Of a stretch of 64,000 nucleotides of DNA, positions 31,801-42,949 are shown in pieces (the stretch's first letter is position 1; every line of letters starts with the position of its first letter). Below the pieces are notes generated by a model, which saw nothing but the letters and a program-made list of their open reading frames with translations, was not told the origin of the DNA and did not search any database. The position numbers were made by a program, and so were the translations under genes. Origin of the DNA: Tribonema minus (lineage: Eukaryota; Sar; Xanthophyceae; Tribonematales; Tribonemataceae); assembly GCA_017506865.1 (NCBI GenBank), contig JAFCMP010000096.1, positions 1-64,000 of the forward strand, read 5' to 3'.

Positions 31801-34800
31801 CTCAACACAGCGCGCCGCCGCGCACCACGTGCACATGGGAGATACATTTCTGTCTGTTCAAGGTCCAGCGTGGCAGTGGAACGTCTGTCCTATTCCTAAC
31901 CCTAACCCTAAATCTAAGAGTTCCTGTCGTCCAGGAACCGAATTAATTCAGCTGCGCTCAGCAACCCTCACCCTGACCCCTGTTCAAATTCTAAGAGGCG
32001 TGCACGCGCGCCCCCATCAAAACCTCACCCTCACCCTGGCTCAATCCCTACATAACGCGCACGCGTGCCCCCGATCTCTGGCGCTGCGCCGGTGCTGCGC
32101 CCCGCTAGTGCGAGCACGGAACAGCAGTGAACTGCGTGCGCGCAGAAAGACCCTGTCAAAACTTAAGCGCACCTGCAGCCTGCCATTTCATTTCACAGTC
32201 TTGCGCTGCTGTCGCGCTGCCGACACAGAGGCGCTCTCGGCTGTCAGCATTGAGTAGTACCGTACCCGTGTCTTGGAACATTAGCGCTCAGCGCCATTGA
32301 CTCTACTTGTGCACGCACTGTGGAATGAGTCGTTGCGGCACTGCTGTCCGCCTCCTCGCTCAGCGCGTCGTACACGTGACCGCTATGCCAGCTCGTTGCT
32401 CAGCGCCGACTCTACTCATCTACTCACTTGCGCCTCCAACAAGACATTGCAACGCGCCGCTTGGCGCGTCATGCCTGTGACCCGTTGCTCAGCGGTGACT
32501 CTACAACTCTACTCGTGCACTCATACGCTCACCAGCGCGCCTCCGGCAAGCCATCACACTGCTGCTGCGCAGGCTCCACCTCCTCGCTAAGCTCTTCACG
32601 ACTCCATGACTCATGACTCAGCAGTGACTCTATTACTCTACTCATGACTCTACAACTCTACTCGTGCACTCATGCACTCGCCTGCGCCTCCAGCAAGCCG
32701 TTGCAGCGCTGCTGCACCGCCTCCACCTCCTCGCTCAGCTTGTCATAGCGATCCAGCTCCACTGCGAGACGGTGCTCGTACTGGTTCTCCAGCTCTTGCA
32801 TCATCTGCACCAGCGGAAGAGAGCAGGGGACACCCACAATGTGACCTTCCACAAGCCACGACCCTGACCGCCACGCAAAACCTCAACGTCAACCTGACCA
32901 ATGCGAAGCGCGCCGTCGCCAAACAGACTCGCTGCGCGCCAGTCGGGACGCGCAGTGCGGCGCAGACAGGCGAGTCCAAGTGTGCATCGCCGACCGCTTC
33001 CGCGCGCCGATGCGCAAGCGTTCGCCGCTGAGCGCGCAAGAGTCGTGCGCACGCGCTGTCCCCCATCAAGCCCCGCTACGCGCCAGGCGTGCACGGCCAG
33101 GGTATGTAGGTATCAGTGTGGACCTCGACGTACCGCGTGTCTTGCCTGCCGGAACCGTTTCTTGTTCATTCTCGCGGCCAAATGAGTCATACCCAAGCCC
33201 TCCTGTGCAGAAAACGTGTGTGTTGGCATACATGCGCACACTGGGCGTGCCGCACGTCCTGCATGCCGCCTTATCATTACAACAGTTGTGGGGGACAGGA
33301 CGGGCATGTATGTAGGTATTCGCCCCCTCACCTGCACGTGGCGCATGTCCTTCCTGTCGAGCTCCTCCGCGTGCTCGCGCACCGCCGTCTCGTGCTTGAG
33401 GTGGAGCTCCTCGTACCGCACGTCCTTCGCCTGCGCGATGGCGCCGAGCGACGCGGTGAGTGACAAAGTTCGAGGTGCGTTGCAGAAGTGTCATGCGCGC
33501 GTGTACAGTCACCCGCTACAGTCACCCGCGACGCGCCGTCAACTGAAGTGAAGGCGTCTGCGCGATCGCGCCGAGCGAATGCGGCGAGTCACAAAGTTCA
33601 CGGTGCGTTGCGGAAGTGCCATGCGCGCCGGGTGAGAGGGCCGGTGGGGCGTTGCAGAAGCGTTGTGCACATTCGGTCACCCGCAACGCGCCGTCAGCTT
33701 GAGTGAAGGCATCTGCGCGATCGCGTTGCGGCGACGACGTTCGCGGCGTGGAGCAGAAGTGCCTTGCGCGCTCAGCGACAGGGCTGGCTTTGTGCTAGAG
33801 AAGTGTCATGCGTGCTTGTACGGTCACCCGCAACGCGCCACCGGTGTGAGTGAAGGCGTCTGTATCACATAGCCACCAGGACACCGTCACCTGCGACGCG
33901 CCGTTGACTGGGGCGAGGGGAGCTGCGCCGCGGCCACGCTCAAATGAATCTGCATGACAGCGGTGTTCATGAACCGGCAGCTGCACATGTCCGTCTCCTT
34001 CGCTGCGGCGTGGGGCCTGGCAGATCCGCTGCGGTTGCGCCGCCGCACGACATCTACAGTACCCAGCAATCAGACCACTTTCCAGCGATACTAGTTTAAG
34101 CATGTGGCAGGTCAACTTCAACTTCCTTCCGCTTCCGGCAGTAGTGACTTTCCAGCAAGTACTAGTTGGAGCGTGTGAGACCTCACATCCTGTTCCAGCA
34201 GTAGGTGCTCAAGCAGGTGGCTCTGTGACCTCAGCACGTGGCAGCGCTGTAGACCTCAAGATGGTACAAGTCGTACGTAAGCCAATGTGTAACTTCAACA
34301 AGTGGCAGGGTCACTTCAGCTTCAACAAGGCAACATACCCCGAACAAACGCCGCGCGCCGACGCGCGCGAGTGCAGCTGTATCTCCTTCTCCTCCGCCGC
34401 GGCCGCGTGCGTCCTTCACCCACTTCCCCACCGCGACATGCAGCGATGCAACTTCAAGTTCAACATGCGGCACACCAAGCACAAAAGCCGCGCGCCGCCG
34501 CGTTGAATAGTTGTCACACTACAACAGACAGCGCCAGCGGGCATCTGTGCGTACCACAAGACTACATACAAGACTGTGCACCTGCAGCTGCATCTCCTTC
34601 TCGTCCGCCGTTGCGCGCACGTCCTCCGCCCACTCCACCGCCGCAACATGCCAGTGCAACATCAACTTCAACAGTGACACACCCAACACGAAGCCGTGCG
34701 CCGCCGCTTTTGAGACAATATTTATACTTCAGAAGTACACTATATAGCATCTGTGCCCACCACATGAATATGTGCAAGACTGCGCACCTGCAGCTGCATC

Positions 34801-35781
34801 TCCTTTTCCTCTGCGGCCACGCGCGCATCCTCTGCCCTGTTCGCCGCGGGGACGCAGTGCAATTTCAACTTCAACATGCATCCGCCACTCCGCCACCACA
34901 ACATGCAGTGTAACTGTAACTGAAACTTCAACATGCAACACACCCAAGCGCGATGCGCACCTGCAGCTGCATCTCCTTCTCCTCTGCGGCCGCGCGCGCG
35001 TCCTCCGCCCACTCCGCCGCGCGGCGGTGCGTGGCGTACTCGTGCTCGCTGCGCATGTCTTCGAGCGCCTTTTTGAGGTCCGAGACGAGCGCCGACTGCT
35101 CTTCCACCTCCTCCTGGCTGACAAGCACTGCCTGCGGCGTGTGCACGTGTAGGGTTTGAAGTAGGGAGTGAAGTGGGTGTTGAAGTTGGGTTTGTGCATG
35201 CCGTCGAGCGCTGCCTGCGGCGCGTGCACGTGTAGGGTTTGAAGCAGGGCTTGAAGTGCGGGGGGGCGTAGTCGTGTGCGCTCTTCTTTTTGGAGGGTAG
35301 GAGGGTCTGGCTCACTACTGTACCACAGTTGAACAACGGAAGGAGTTAAGCACATGCGTTGCTTACTGTGATCTATGACAACCTGCGTCTAAGACCTGAA
35401 TCAAAATGTGCATCAGTGCTCAGCAAGGCCTCAACGGTCCTGAGCCATGCGCTGTCAGTACATGGTGAAGCGCGAAAGGGGTTTGAGTGTCTGTGAGCAC
35501 CCCTCTCCTTGGAGTCAGACGCGTCCGTCCATGTTCTCCAGTGTGACAAAGCAGCAGGCGCGCCACAGTGAACATGTGTGCACCACGCTTTCTTTCATCT
35601 GGCGATGCCACAGATCATGTGCGTGCACAAAGAGGTGCGCCACCGTCGCCTAGCCTTAGCAGTCCCGAGGGCAGCGTCTGCAACGAAATCTGACCATCTG
35701 AGCATCAGCATCATCAGCAGCAGCGTCCCACCTCAAGGTTGAAGGCAGTCGGGTCCGCGTCCCACGTCGCCGCCGCCGCCG

Positions 35782-35812
<31 letters not shown>

Positions 35813-36729
35813 GCCGCCGTCCCTCCCCGTCACGTCCACGCCCCTCTCCATCTGCCGCACCGCGAGCGCGAACACGGCGCCGTCCTCGCCGCAGCTGAAC
35901 AGAAAGCGGTCGTCGGGCGACAGCCGCAGCTCGGTGACGGCGCCGCTGTGGACGCGCACCTCGTAGTACGGGCGCGCCGCGGCGGCGGCGGCGGCGGCGG
36001 CGGCGCTGCTGCCGGCGGCGGCGGCGGCGGCGGGCGGCAGCGGCCACGCGTACGCGCGCACGGCGCCCGCGCTAGTCCCGCAGAACAGCCCCGTGCGCGA
36101 GTGCGCGAGGGCGAGCGCCGTGATGCTCTCCACCTCCTCGCCCGCGGCGGCGGCGCCTGCTGCGGCAGTAGGGGTTACACAGTGCTCAGCAGCAGCAGCA
36201 GCGCCAGTGCTGCTCGTAGCGAGCTGCGGCGGCGCCGAGCGCGCGGACCGCGGCCGCTGTGCACGTCGTATCAGGCTCAGCAAGCGAGCACACGGCCTGC
36301 GAGTGACTCGCGCACGCAGCACACATCTGATGCTCGGCACGCGCAGCTGCGTCTGGCGCTAGCTGCAGCCGTCCACGTCGCACCGCTGCTCGCGCGCGCG
36401 CACAGCCCGCGTCTGCTCTGCGCACCTGTCCAGACGTCATCGCGCAGGCACACATGAACACCCAGCGGGCGCTACGACTGAGTTGAGGCAGACAATCAAA
36501 ACCATGATAACTGCAGCAGCATCGCCGCCACCGCCACGTACCGCCGCGCCCCCCGGCAGCAGCATCTCCCCCGCCGCCGCCTCCACCCCCACCCCCCCCC
36601 TCATGCAGCATGACATCCCGCAGCCCAGGCCTCCTGTCATCCCCTCCGGCAGCGCGGCTGTGCCGGTGGTGCAGCACGACGGCCGAGCCGCTGGCGGGCG
36701 CCGCCGCCGCCGCCGCTGCCGCCCCGCCA

Positions 36730-36761
<32 letters not shown>

Positions 36762-39700
36762 CGCTGCGGCGGAGTCCGTCGGGCGCCAGACGAGCTCGCG
36801 CAGGTAGCCGTCGCCGGGGCCGCTGACGATGGCGGTGGCGAGCGCGTCCTTGTGCGCGGCGGGCGCGAGCGCGAGCGCGCAGTACGGGTGGCTGCGGTTG
36901 AGCGGCGCGCAGTCGTCGATGCGGCCGCTGCCGCCTGCGCGCGTCGCGGCGCAGCACGGAGCGGCGCGAGGCAATGAGCTGCGGCTTTGTACGTACGTGT
37001 GTGTGTGTGCATGCGTGCGCGCACGTGTCTTTGGTTGAGGACAGTGTCGATGCGGCCGCTGCCGCCTGCGCGTCGCGTTGCGTCGCGGCGGAGCGGAGCA
37101 GCGCGCGTCGGTGAACTTCGCTTTTGAACGCGTGTGTGTGTTTGTCTGTGTGTGTGTGTGTGTGTGCGCGCGTCTGTGTGTGGGCGAGCACTGGAAAGTG
37201 TTGATACGGTCGCTGCCGCCTGCGCGTAGGGGAGAACTGGTAAACTTGAAGTTAAAGGCGCATACTGGTATGCTTTGGCTCGGAGGGCGCGCAGGTTGGC
37301 AAGTGTGTGAACACGCACACACAATCAGTGCCGATGCTGCCTCCCGCCCATCGTGCTGCGAGGCGCCACTTGGCCGCACTGCGGGGGCCACGCGACCCCG
37401 CAGCAGCGCGCAGTCGCCGCCATGCGCTGCTGCCCTACACACACACAGCACTCCATGCACGCGCTCACCGCCGCCCGTGCCGCACCCCGCCTTGAGCTCC
37501 CACCCGTACACGTTGCCGTCGGAGCCCGTGCTGTACAGCTGTGCGTCGCCGGCGCCCCACGCGAGCACGCGCACGGGCGCGATGTGCCCCGCGAACGTGT
37601 GCAGCAGCGCGCCGCCGTGAGCCGCGAAGACGCACACGGAGAAGCCCGCGGCGGCGGCGAGGAGGTGGCCGCCGCGCGAGAAGCGCAGCGCGCGCACGTT
37701 CTTGGCGGAGAGCTCTCTGTCCGGCCGCAGCCCCGCCGCCAGCACGTGGTACAGGCGGATGCGCTCCTGCGGCGGCGGCGGCGGCGGCGGCGGCAGCGGG
37801 GAGGGAGCGTGTGACTTGAGAGTGTCCCGCGCACTTGAGAAAGAGGACGCAGGTTGCTGCTCGTGTGCGTATTGGTCAAGCACATGGCAGAGAAAAAAAA
37901 TGAGACTGACACTTCCGCGGGCGTATGCGTTTCCTCAGTGTGGTCGCGGCAGAGGAGGTAGCGCAGGGCGGGCGGGGCATGCGCCGCGCGCATGGGCACA
38001 CGCAGCGCAGATGAGGAAGCGGGTGCAGAATCGCCGCTCGTGCGGGACAGAAGCGCGCCACCAATACATGAGTCCGAGAGACGAAACAGATGCGACGGCA
38101 CACATTCCGGCTCACCAGACGCGGCTTCCCCTGCTGCCGCTACACGACCGAGAGCAGTCACATCGGCAGTTGTCACTGCTGCCGCTACTCGACCGACGCC
38201 TGTCACAGCGGTGGCTGCAACTGCCGTCGCCCCCCCATGCGGGGAGCAGTTACACCGGTAACCGGCGGCGGCGCGCGTCGTCACTCGCCTTGAAGCCGAC
38301 CGCGACCAGGTACCCCGACGGGTGCAGCGCGACGCACGCGGGGTCCTCCACGCGCAGCTCGTGCACGATATCGCAGCGCCAGCGCAGGTAGTTCCACACG
38401 CGCAGGCGCCGGTCCGCGCCGACCGTCGCGAGCAGCGGCTTGTGGACGGCGACGTCCGCCGCGACGACGGCGCCGCAGTGCGTGCCGCCGGGCAGCAGGC
38501 TGACGAAGTGGTCCGCGCTCTCGTCGAGCGCGTCGACGGAGGCGAGCGGCAGCGCGAGCAGGCGCCCCGCACGCGCGTACGCGACGGCCGTCTCGCCGCC
38601 GCGCGACACGGCGAGCGCCGTGAGCGCGCCGGCGCGCGTCGGCAGCGCGCGCACCAGCGCGTACGGCGCGCGGCGGTCCGCGGTCGCCTCGTACACGCTG
38701 AGGAAGCCGCTCGCGACGCCGCCGCCCGCGGCGAGGAAGCCCTTGGCGCACGGCACGACCGTCTCGAGGCGCGACGACCCCGGGAGGTGCGCCTGGATCA
38801 TCTGCCGCAGCTCCAGGAACGGGTGCGCCGCGATCGCGTCGAAGACGAGGATGCTCGCGCCGCGCGTGTCGCGCACGCCCTCGCCGTCCGTCGCCGCCAC
38901 CATGCGCGCCGCAGTGCCTCCGCCGCCGCCGCCGCCGCCGCTGCCGCCAGGCGCTGCCGTGTTATCACCGCCGCCGCCGCCGCCGCCGCCGGTGCCGCCG
39001 CCGCTGCTGCCGCTGCTGCTGCGCAGCCACGTGTGGTCCGCGAGCGCGTCGAACTCGCGCCCCGAGGGCAGCAGCGAGTGCACCTTCTGCGCGCCGTCCG
39101 GCATGGTGTACCAGATGCGCAGGTGCTGCGGGCCGCTGGTCGTGAGGCGCGCGTCGTCGTCGGGCGAGAAGTGGAGGCGCGTCACGCGCGGGCCGTGGTG
39201 CGCGCCGCCGCCCGCGCCCCCCGCGCGCACGACCTTCCCCTTCTCCCACGCCCACACGACGAGCTGCGCCTCGGCCTCGCCGCCGACGGCCGCGAGCAGC
39301 TTGCTGGACGTGTTGAAGGCGCACGATGTGAACTCGCCGCGCAGGGCGTGCGTCAGCGTGCGCACGCGCTTGGCGGTCGCGACGCTGTAGATGCTGACCT
39401 GCGCGGCGGCGGCGTCGTCGGTGCGTTCGCACACCGCCACCGCGCGCTTGTTGGGGGAGATGGCGAGCGCCACGATCTCCTTTACGTTCTTGGCGCGGCC
39501 TGTGAAGAACTGCATAGAGCCATCGTCCATCCTGTACATGGCCAGCTGTTGGCCGACAGGATGCACCAGATACTCGGCGCCATGGTCCTCTCCCTCCAGG
39601 CTGGAGTCCTCTGCCAGGACGAAGCCAACGTTGTCACGGACTGGGCCTGACACGCCGAATGCGTAGCGCACCACCAATGTCGTGCCTTCGGTGGCGACAA

Positions 39701-39809
39701 CAGAGGCTTTGCGAGAGCCGCGGCCCACCGTGGGACCATCTGTTGTGTAAGCGTCGCTCTCCTCTTCCTTGTCTAGGCTCATAGATCTACTCTTCGTCAT
39801 GCTTGGCAT
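25843..39809 (-). CDS. CFAP57: CFAP57 (WDR65) cilia/flagella WD40 and coiled-coil protein
   Basis: Twelve exons on the minus strand: 38289-39809, 37469-37766, 36542-36934, 35732-36159, 34961-35131, 33332-33430, 32682-32804, 31414-31527, 30197-30316, 28977-29212, 27623-27752, 25843-27258. All phases agree, giving about 1,681 aa. The first ~880 residues are WD40 repeats with family-specific blocks: YAFGVSGPVRDNV, HTWLRS, HKPLLATVGADRRLRVWNY, CVALHPSGYLVAVGF, STGSDGNVYGWEL. The rest is coiled coil: AEKEKTILELRSNNLTL, FVLDHRLQQLMEERGP, VARILEQRELKT, then PKDLEIAVRALYRRL. CFAP57 belongs to the axoneme inner-dynein region and supports ciliary beating. The protein is longer than animal CFAP57 (about 1,250 aa) because of Gly and Ala runs and a 400-residue low-complexity tail. 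Intron 1 and intron 7 use GC donors. I chose ATG 39809; a second ATG lies at 39800. Confidence 0.93.
27478..27560 (-). repeat. Copy of CFAP57 exon 11 3' edge
   Basis: Downstream of exon 11 in the following intron, an 80-nt block repeats the exon's end (read as ACGCACATCCGCGCCATGTA, continuing to the GAGTTTAAGGAGAA end). The copy's donor has decayed to GGCGCAG. Confidence 0.75.
27860..28500 (-). repeat. Four acceptor-edge copies of CFAP57 exon 11
   Basis: Units of about 150-170 bp near 27882, 28050, 28240 and 28380 repeat the acceptor and first ~45 nt of exon 11 (minus-strand TTTGTCCTGGATCACCGGCT and onward). CCCTAACCC-rich sequence separates them. Identity falls with distance from the real exon. 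Confidence 0.88.
28551..28935 (-). repeat. Four donor-edge copies of CFAP57 exon 10
   Basis: Units of about 105-110 bp repeat the last ~70 nt of exon 10 and its donor. Plus-strand signatures are CTCACCTGAAGTTGTCCAGC and GAGCGTCACCTCGCGCTC. Each unit is bounded by an ACTTCAACTTG motif. The copy at 28771-28861 is nearly perfect and keeps the donor. Confidence 0.9.
29326..29940 (-). repeat. Four acceptor-edge copies of CFAP57 exon 10
   Basis: Copies near 29326, 29493, 29656 and 29866 repeat the exon start (plus-strand GCGCAGCTGCCCCTCGTTGG, then CGCGCCTCGAGCACCTG). The copies at 29493 and 29656 keep a usable CAG/GTGCTCGAG acceptor. Confidence 0.88.
30065..30121 (-). repeat. Donor-edge copy of CFAP57 exon 9
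   Basis: Repeats TGCTGCAGCTTGTTGGTGTT and a degraded continuation ending in CCCTTTCCGCGGC. It lies about 125 bp downstream of the real exon end (30197-30250). Confidence 0.8.
30335..30356 (-). promoter_or_regulatory. Poly-C polypyrimidine tract before CFAP57 exon 9 acceptor
   Basis: A G-run on the plus strand, hence a C-only tract on the coding strand. It lies about 18-40 nt before the acceptor at 30317. Confidence 0.6.
31386..31420 (-). repeat. Duplicated splice donor of CFAP57 exon 8 made by a GTAC-type micro-insertion
   Basis: An 11-bp direct repeat GTACCTGATCG (31386-31396, 31410-31420) flanks a 13-nt insert ATATTTATAAAAA. On the coding strand each repeat provides CGATCAG/GTAC, a donor. 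Use of the outer donor would add 24 nt in frame, without a stop (VLFINIDQ). Confidence 0.8.
31622..31670 (-). repeat. Acceptor-edge copy of CFAP57 exon 8
   Basis: CACTCGTGCTGTGCCGCCTG and CGCGATG repeat the exon start region at 31505-31540, followed by a poly-G (coding-strand poly-C) tract as at other acceptors. Confidence 0.72.
32305..32600 (-). repeat. Three donor-edge copies of CFAP57 exon 7
   Basis: Degenerate copies near 32312, 32405 and 32520 of the exon 7 end (plus-strand GCGCCTCCAGCAAGCC, then GCACCGCCTCCACCTCCTCG). The copy at 32405 has a canonical GTGAGT donor while the real exon uses GCGAGT. ACTCTACTCGTGCACTC sequence links the copies. Confidence 0.78.
33097..33145 (-). repeat. 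Donor-edge copy of CFAP57 exon 6
   Basis: GTATGTAGGTATCAGTGTGG, continuing to GACGTACCGCGTG, repeats the exon-end region at 33306-33352 at moderate identity. Confidence 0.55.
33450..33890 (-). repeat. Tandem ~160-bp units before CFAP57 exon 6 acceptor
   Basis: Two to three units carry the acceptor region (GTCTGCGCGATCGCGCCGAG), GTGCGTTGCAGAAGTGTCAT and ACCCGCAACGCGCC. They start near 33550, 33710 and 33856 and weaken with distance from the exon. Confidence 0.78.
34365..34850 (-). repeat. Three donor-edge copies of CFAP57 exon 5
   Basis: Units near 34366, 34578 and 34787 repeat CTGCAGCTGCATCTCCTTCT and the following CGCG-rich exon end, then AACTTCAACATGC-like linker. The 34578 and 34787 copies keep CACCTGCAG, an intact donor on the coding strand. 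Confidence 0.88.
35205..35255 (-). repeat. Acceptor-edge copy of CFAP57 exon 5
   Basis: GCTGCCTGCGGCG and GTGCACGTGTAGGGTTTGAA repeat 35127-35165, giving a second acceptor about 85 nt upstream of the first. Confidence 0.82.
36920..37235 (-). repeat. Acceptor-edge copies of CFAP57 exon 3 with TG repeats
   Basis: GATGCGGCCGCTGCCGCCTG, followed by CGCG, occurs at the real exon start (about 36918), at about 37050 and, as GATACGGTCGCTGCCGCCTG, at about 37202. Each unit ends in a (TG)n stretch, the longest at 37131-37166. Confidence 0.85.
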
Positions 39810-39995
39810 GATTGCTTGTAGAAAACGTACCGTGTGCAAAGGCTACTGCCGAATACGATTCATATAGACGGCCGATATTGCTATTGCTGGCACACACCTG
39901 TGCTGATATGGTGTGATATTGCAAGCCGTTTTTCGAGACCCTGGTTCAACTGTTCTTTTCGATGATGAAGATGCACTCTCGAGGTACAGGCTGCA
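39810..39995. promoter_or_regulatory. Probable bidirectional promoter, CFAP57/ankyrin A
   Basis: There are 186 bp between divergent start codons. It includes AT-richer sequence (ATATAGACGGCCGATATTGC and GGTGTGATATTGC). No specific motif was assigned. Confidence 0.45.
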
Positions 39996-42098
39996 ATGGC
40001 AGGCATAGGCATAACGCCTTTGCACTTTGCAGTGTACCGTAGGAAGATTGATGCCGTCGCCGACATCCTGAAACGGTGAGAACTCGAACTTTGCACAGGT
40101 CCGAACTACTGCATGACAAGGCAACATTTCCCGGAATGTGAAGTGCTTTCAGCACTGGGCTGCATCTAGCATGTTGCTTCATATACGAACGCGTGCTTTG
40201 AACAAGCATTATGTGGGACTTTTGGTCACGCTTGTCCCCAGGATGACTTGCGCAGTGTCCCAAGTATATCCCTCCAAGTTCCTGCTTGAACAAGCCCTAT
40301 TCCTGTTTCTTGCTGCTGCTGTTGCTGCTGCTGCTGCCCCTTTCTATCTCCCTTCACGGCCACGGCCAGCAACTCCGAGAGCAACCCTGCCATCGTCAAT
40401 GCCCAAGATCAGCATGGCAACACGCCTCTTTCCATGGCCGTCGGCCTCGGCTTCAAGGAGATGATAGACATGCTCTGCGATGCCGGCGCCGACGTGTTCG
40501 CCGTGGATGCAAACCAGAACACCCTGCTGCACGTCAGCGCCAGAACCGGCGCAACTGAAGCCGCACAGGGCCTGCTGGACAGGGGGCTCAGGGTGGCTGC
40601 CAAGAATGCGGAGGGGAAAACGGCGCTGGACGTGTGCGTCGAGACCGTTGGGGTGACGAATAAGATGGCCATGCTATCGCTGCTCAGGCGCGCTCTGGAG
40701 CAGCAGGCCGAACTTGCAGGTACAGCTGTTTTTGCGCAGCATGATCATCTCGTTGCACACCGCAATGCTAATCGGGGCGAGTTTTGTAGGGTGCCGTGCC
40801 GTTGCCGCCTTGAAGCAGGCAGAGCGCTGCCACAATGTCCATCACTGCATGCGAGCAACAACGCTGTCAGATCCCACTCGCTGTGTGAGCAGGGTGGCGA
40901 TGCTGTTGCTGATGCGGCGTGCCTTGCGCAGGCGTACTGAATTGTCGATCATGAGCATGCGCCTGTGTGAGCATGCCGATTGCGGCCTGCACTCAGATGC
41001 CGATGCTAGCCGAGCAGCTCTGCTTTTTCGTTCACGCTCAATGCATGGACTCGCTTTGCCGTTCGCTTTGCCGGCCCCGCGCCTTTGCCAGAGTTGCAGT
41101 GCGCTATAGAGAATGCAGCTAGTCAGTGCACGCATGCCAGACCAGTGTCAATCCGCCATGACACCCAGCCCTTGCATGATCAGTCACACCCAATGCAGAG
41201 CTGCAACCATGCAAGGCTGCAGCGCACAGCGCTGCAGCGCACCATCGTTAACACTGCGTCACAACTGCCCATGCTATTGCCCGCAGATGCTCGTCAGCCA
41301 GCAGCGCAGCCAGCTGTGGGTCCCGCGCCGCAGGCAGGAAGCGCAGAAGAAGGCGAGCACACGGCGGGCAGTGCAGCTGCAGAAACTGGTGCAGCAGTGC
41401 ACAACCACGTGGCAGCAGGGCAGCAGGAGTCGGCGGCAGCAGCAGCAGCAGCAGCAGGTGCGGCAGCAGCTCCAGCATCATCCGCTGCAGAAGCGCCGTC
41501 GCTGCCACCACAGTGTGCGTCTGCACCACCACAGTTGCGGGCTCAACCTCAATCAGCTGCAAAGCCGCAGGGAGCTGCAGCACCGGCATCGGCGCCGGCG
41601 GCAGCACAGCAGCCGCTCTCACCACCAAATGGCTCAGCAGAAGCAGCGGCACGTGCGGCGGCAGCGGCGGCGGTCACGGCGGCACAGCAGTTGGAAACCG
41701 CAACAGCCGCCCATGCATCCGCTGCAGCGGCTGCTGCAGCAGCCCAGGCGGCAGCGTCAGCGGCGGCAGCGCATGCGGCGACTGCAGCCGCGGCAGCGGC
41801 GCACGCAGCAGCGGTGGCAGCAGCATCACAGGCAGCAGCAGCGGCAGCAGCAGCGTCCCAAACAGCGGCGACAGCGCCAGCTGCGCAGCCAGATGGCAGT
41901 GCTCTGTTGCCAGATGTGCTGGCAGCGGTGCAGCAGTGCGCTGCTGCACTTGAAAATCAAGGGGCAAACCTGGCGCAGCTCAATGCTCATGTGTCACGGC
42001 TGGAGGCGACGGTCATGCTCGCAGTGCAGGGCCGTGCCCGCACCCCAGCAGTGGTTGAAGCGCCAGGTGAATGTGCGGCAGGCGGCTCGCTTGAATAG
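39996..42098 (+). CDS. Ankyrin-repeat protein A with Ala-rich C-terminal half
   Basis: Exons 39996-40075, 40370-40719 and 41287-42098, phases 2 and 1, give 413 aa. Residues 5-140 hold about four ankyrin repeats: GITPLHFAVYRRKIDAVADI, QHGNTPLSMAVGLGFKEMID, NQNTLLHVSARTGATEAAQG, AEGKTALDVCVETVG. These scaffolds bind other proteins. Residues 150-350 are Ala/Gln/Pro-rich. The C-terminus carries a short predicted coiled coil: LAAVQQCAAALENQGANLAQ, then NAHVSRLEATVMLAV. The same end is conserved in paralog B (49123-52474), although the Ala-rich part has diverged. Compared with B it lacks the intron between the second and third ankyrin segments. The specific role is unknown. Confidence 0.82.
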
Positions 42099-42949
42099 GA
42101 AGGTGTATTGCGCCAACTAGAGCTGCTGACTGACGGGCCCCGGCCCTGTACGAAGGTGCAGCCTCTGCGTCACTGGGACACCACGAAATCAAAATGATGC
42201 TTGGGGTTGAGGGGTGCCATGCAAGCATCGTGTGACAGCGGAATTGCAGTGTGCCACCCCTTCATTCTACCCATCTGTTGTACATGTTGTCCCCCGGCAC
42301 CCCCCTCTACATAGCCTCCAGGGGAAAAAAAGGGGAAGGGGAGGGGCACGGGGGACAACTGTATATGAGGCCTGGACGCACCGCAACGTGCTGCGCACTG
42401 CAATTGCAGGGCAGCGATGACACGCGTCAACATCAGCTCAGCAACTTTACACCTCTTGAGCTTCAATCAAGTGCGCGTTGACCAACATAACCATGTGTGG
42501 CGCGTCACCCTTTCTTTCCTTGAATATGTCCTGCCTGTCTCCCGGCTGCCGCTGTCTTTCTTCGGTCAGTTTGCTGGATGTAAGCAACACAGCATGAAAG
42601 GAGGTAGGTGAACAGCGAACAGCAGCCGCAGCTTGCAGTCGTCAATGATCTAGTAGTGTCACCGTGGTCTTACTTATACATGTGTACTTACATTGCCGAT
42701 GTCCTGCAAGACTCTTTTCAAGCGCACACAATGCTGCCTCCTTGACCACCTCTGGCTGCAGCATAGCTATCCCTGCAGTCGCTGACACGGCGCAAGCGTC
42801 CGATGATTGTCCATGCGCACTCCGCCTACCCCCATGCAACGAACAACGCTGTGCAGCCCACACATGAAGTTGGGCGTTTCAATATGGCATGCACGTCTCC
42901 CTGCTCCTTCTTCAAGTTGAGCGTTTCCCGTTAGACATCTCGTGGGGTT
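42099..42949. other. 3' flank of ankyrin A, homologous to 48590-48830
   Basis: No exon recognised. TGCGCGTTGACCAAC (about 42474) and CTTGCAGTCGTCAAT (about 42632) reappear in the same order downstream of the decayed third copy. The duplication therefore covered more than the gene. Confidence 0.5.

Noticed and set aside
36920-37166. Z-DNA-forming TG tracts as a regulatory element
   Set aside because: The tracts are part of the duplicated acceptor units. No evidence of an independent function.
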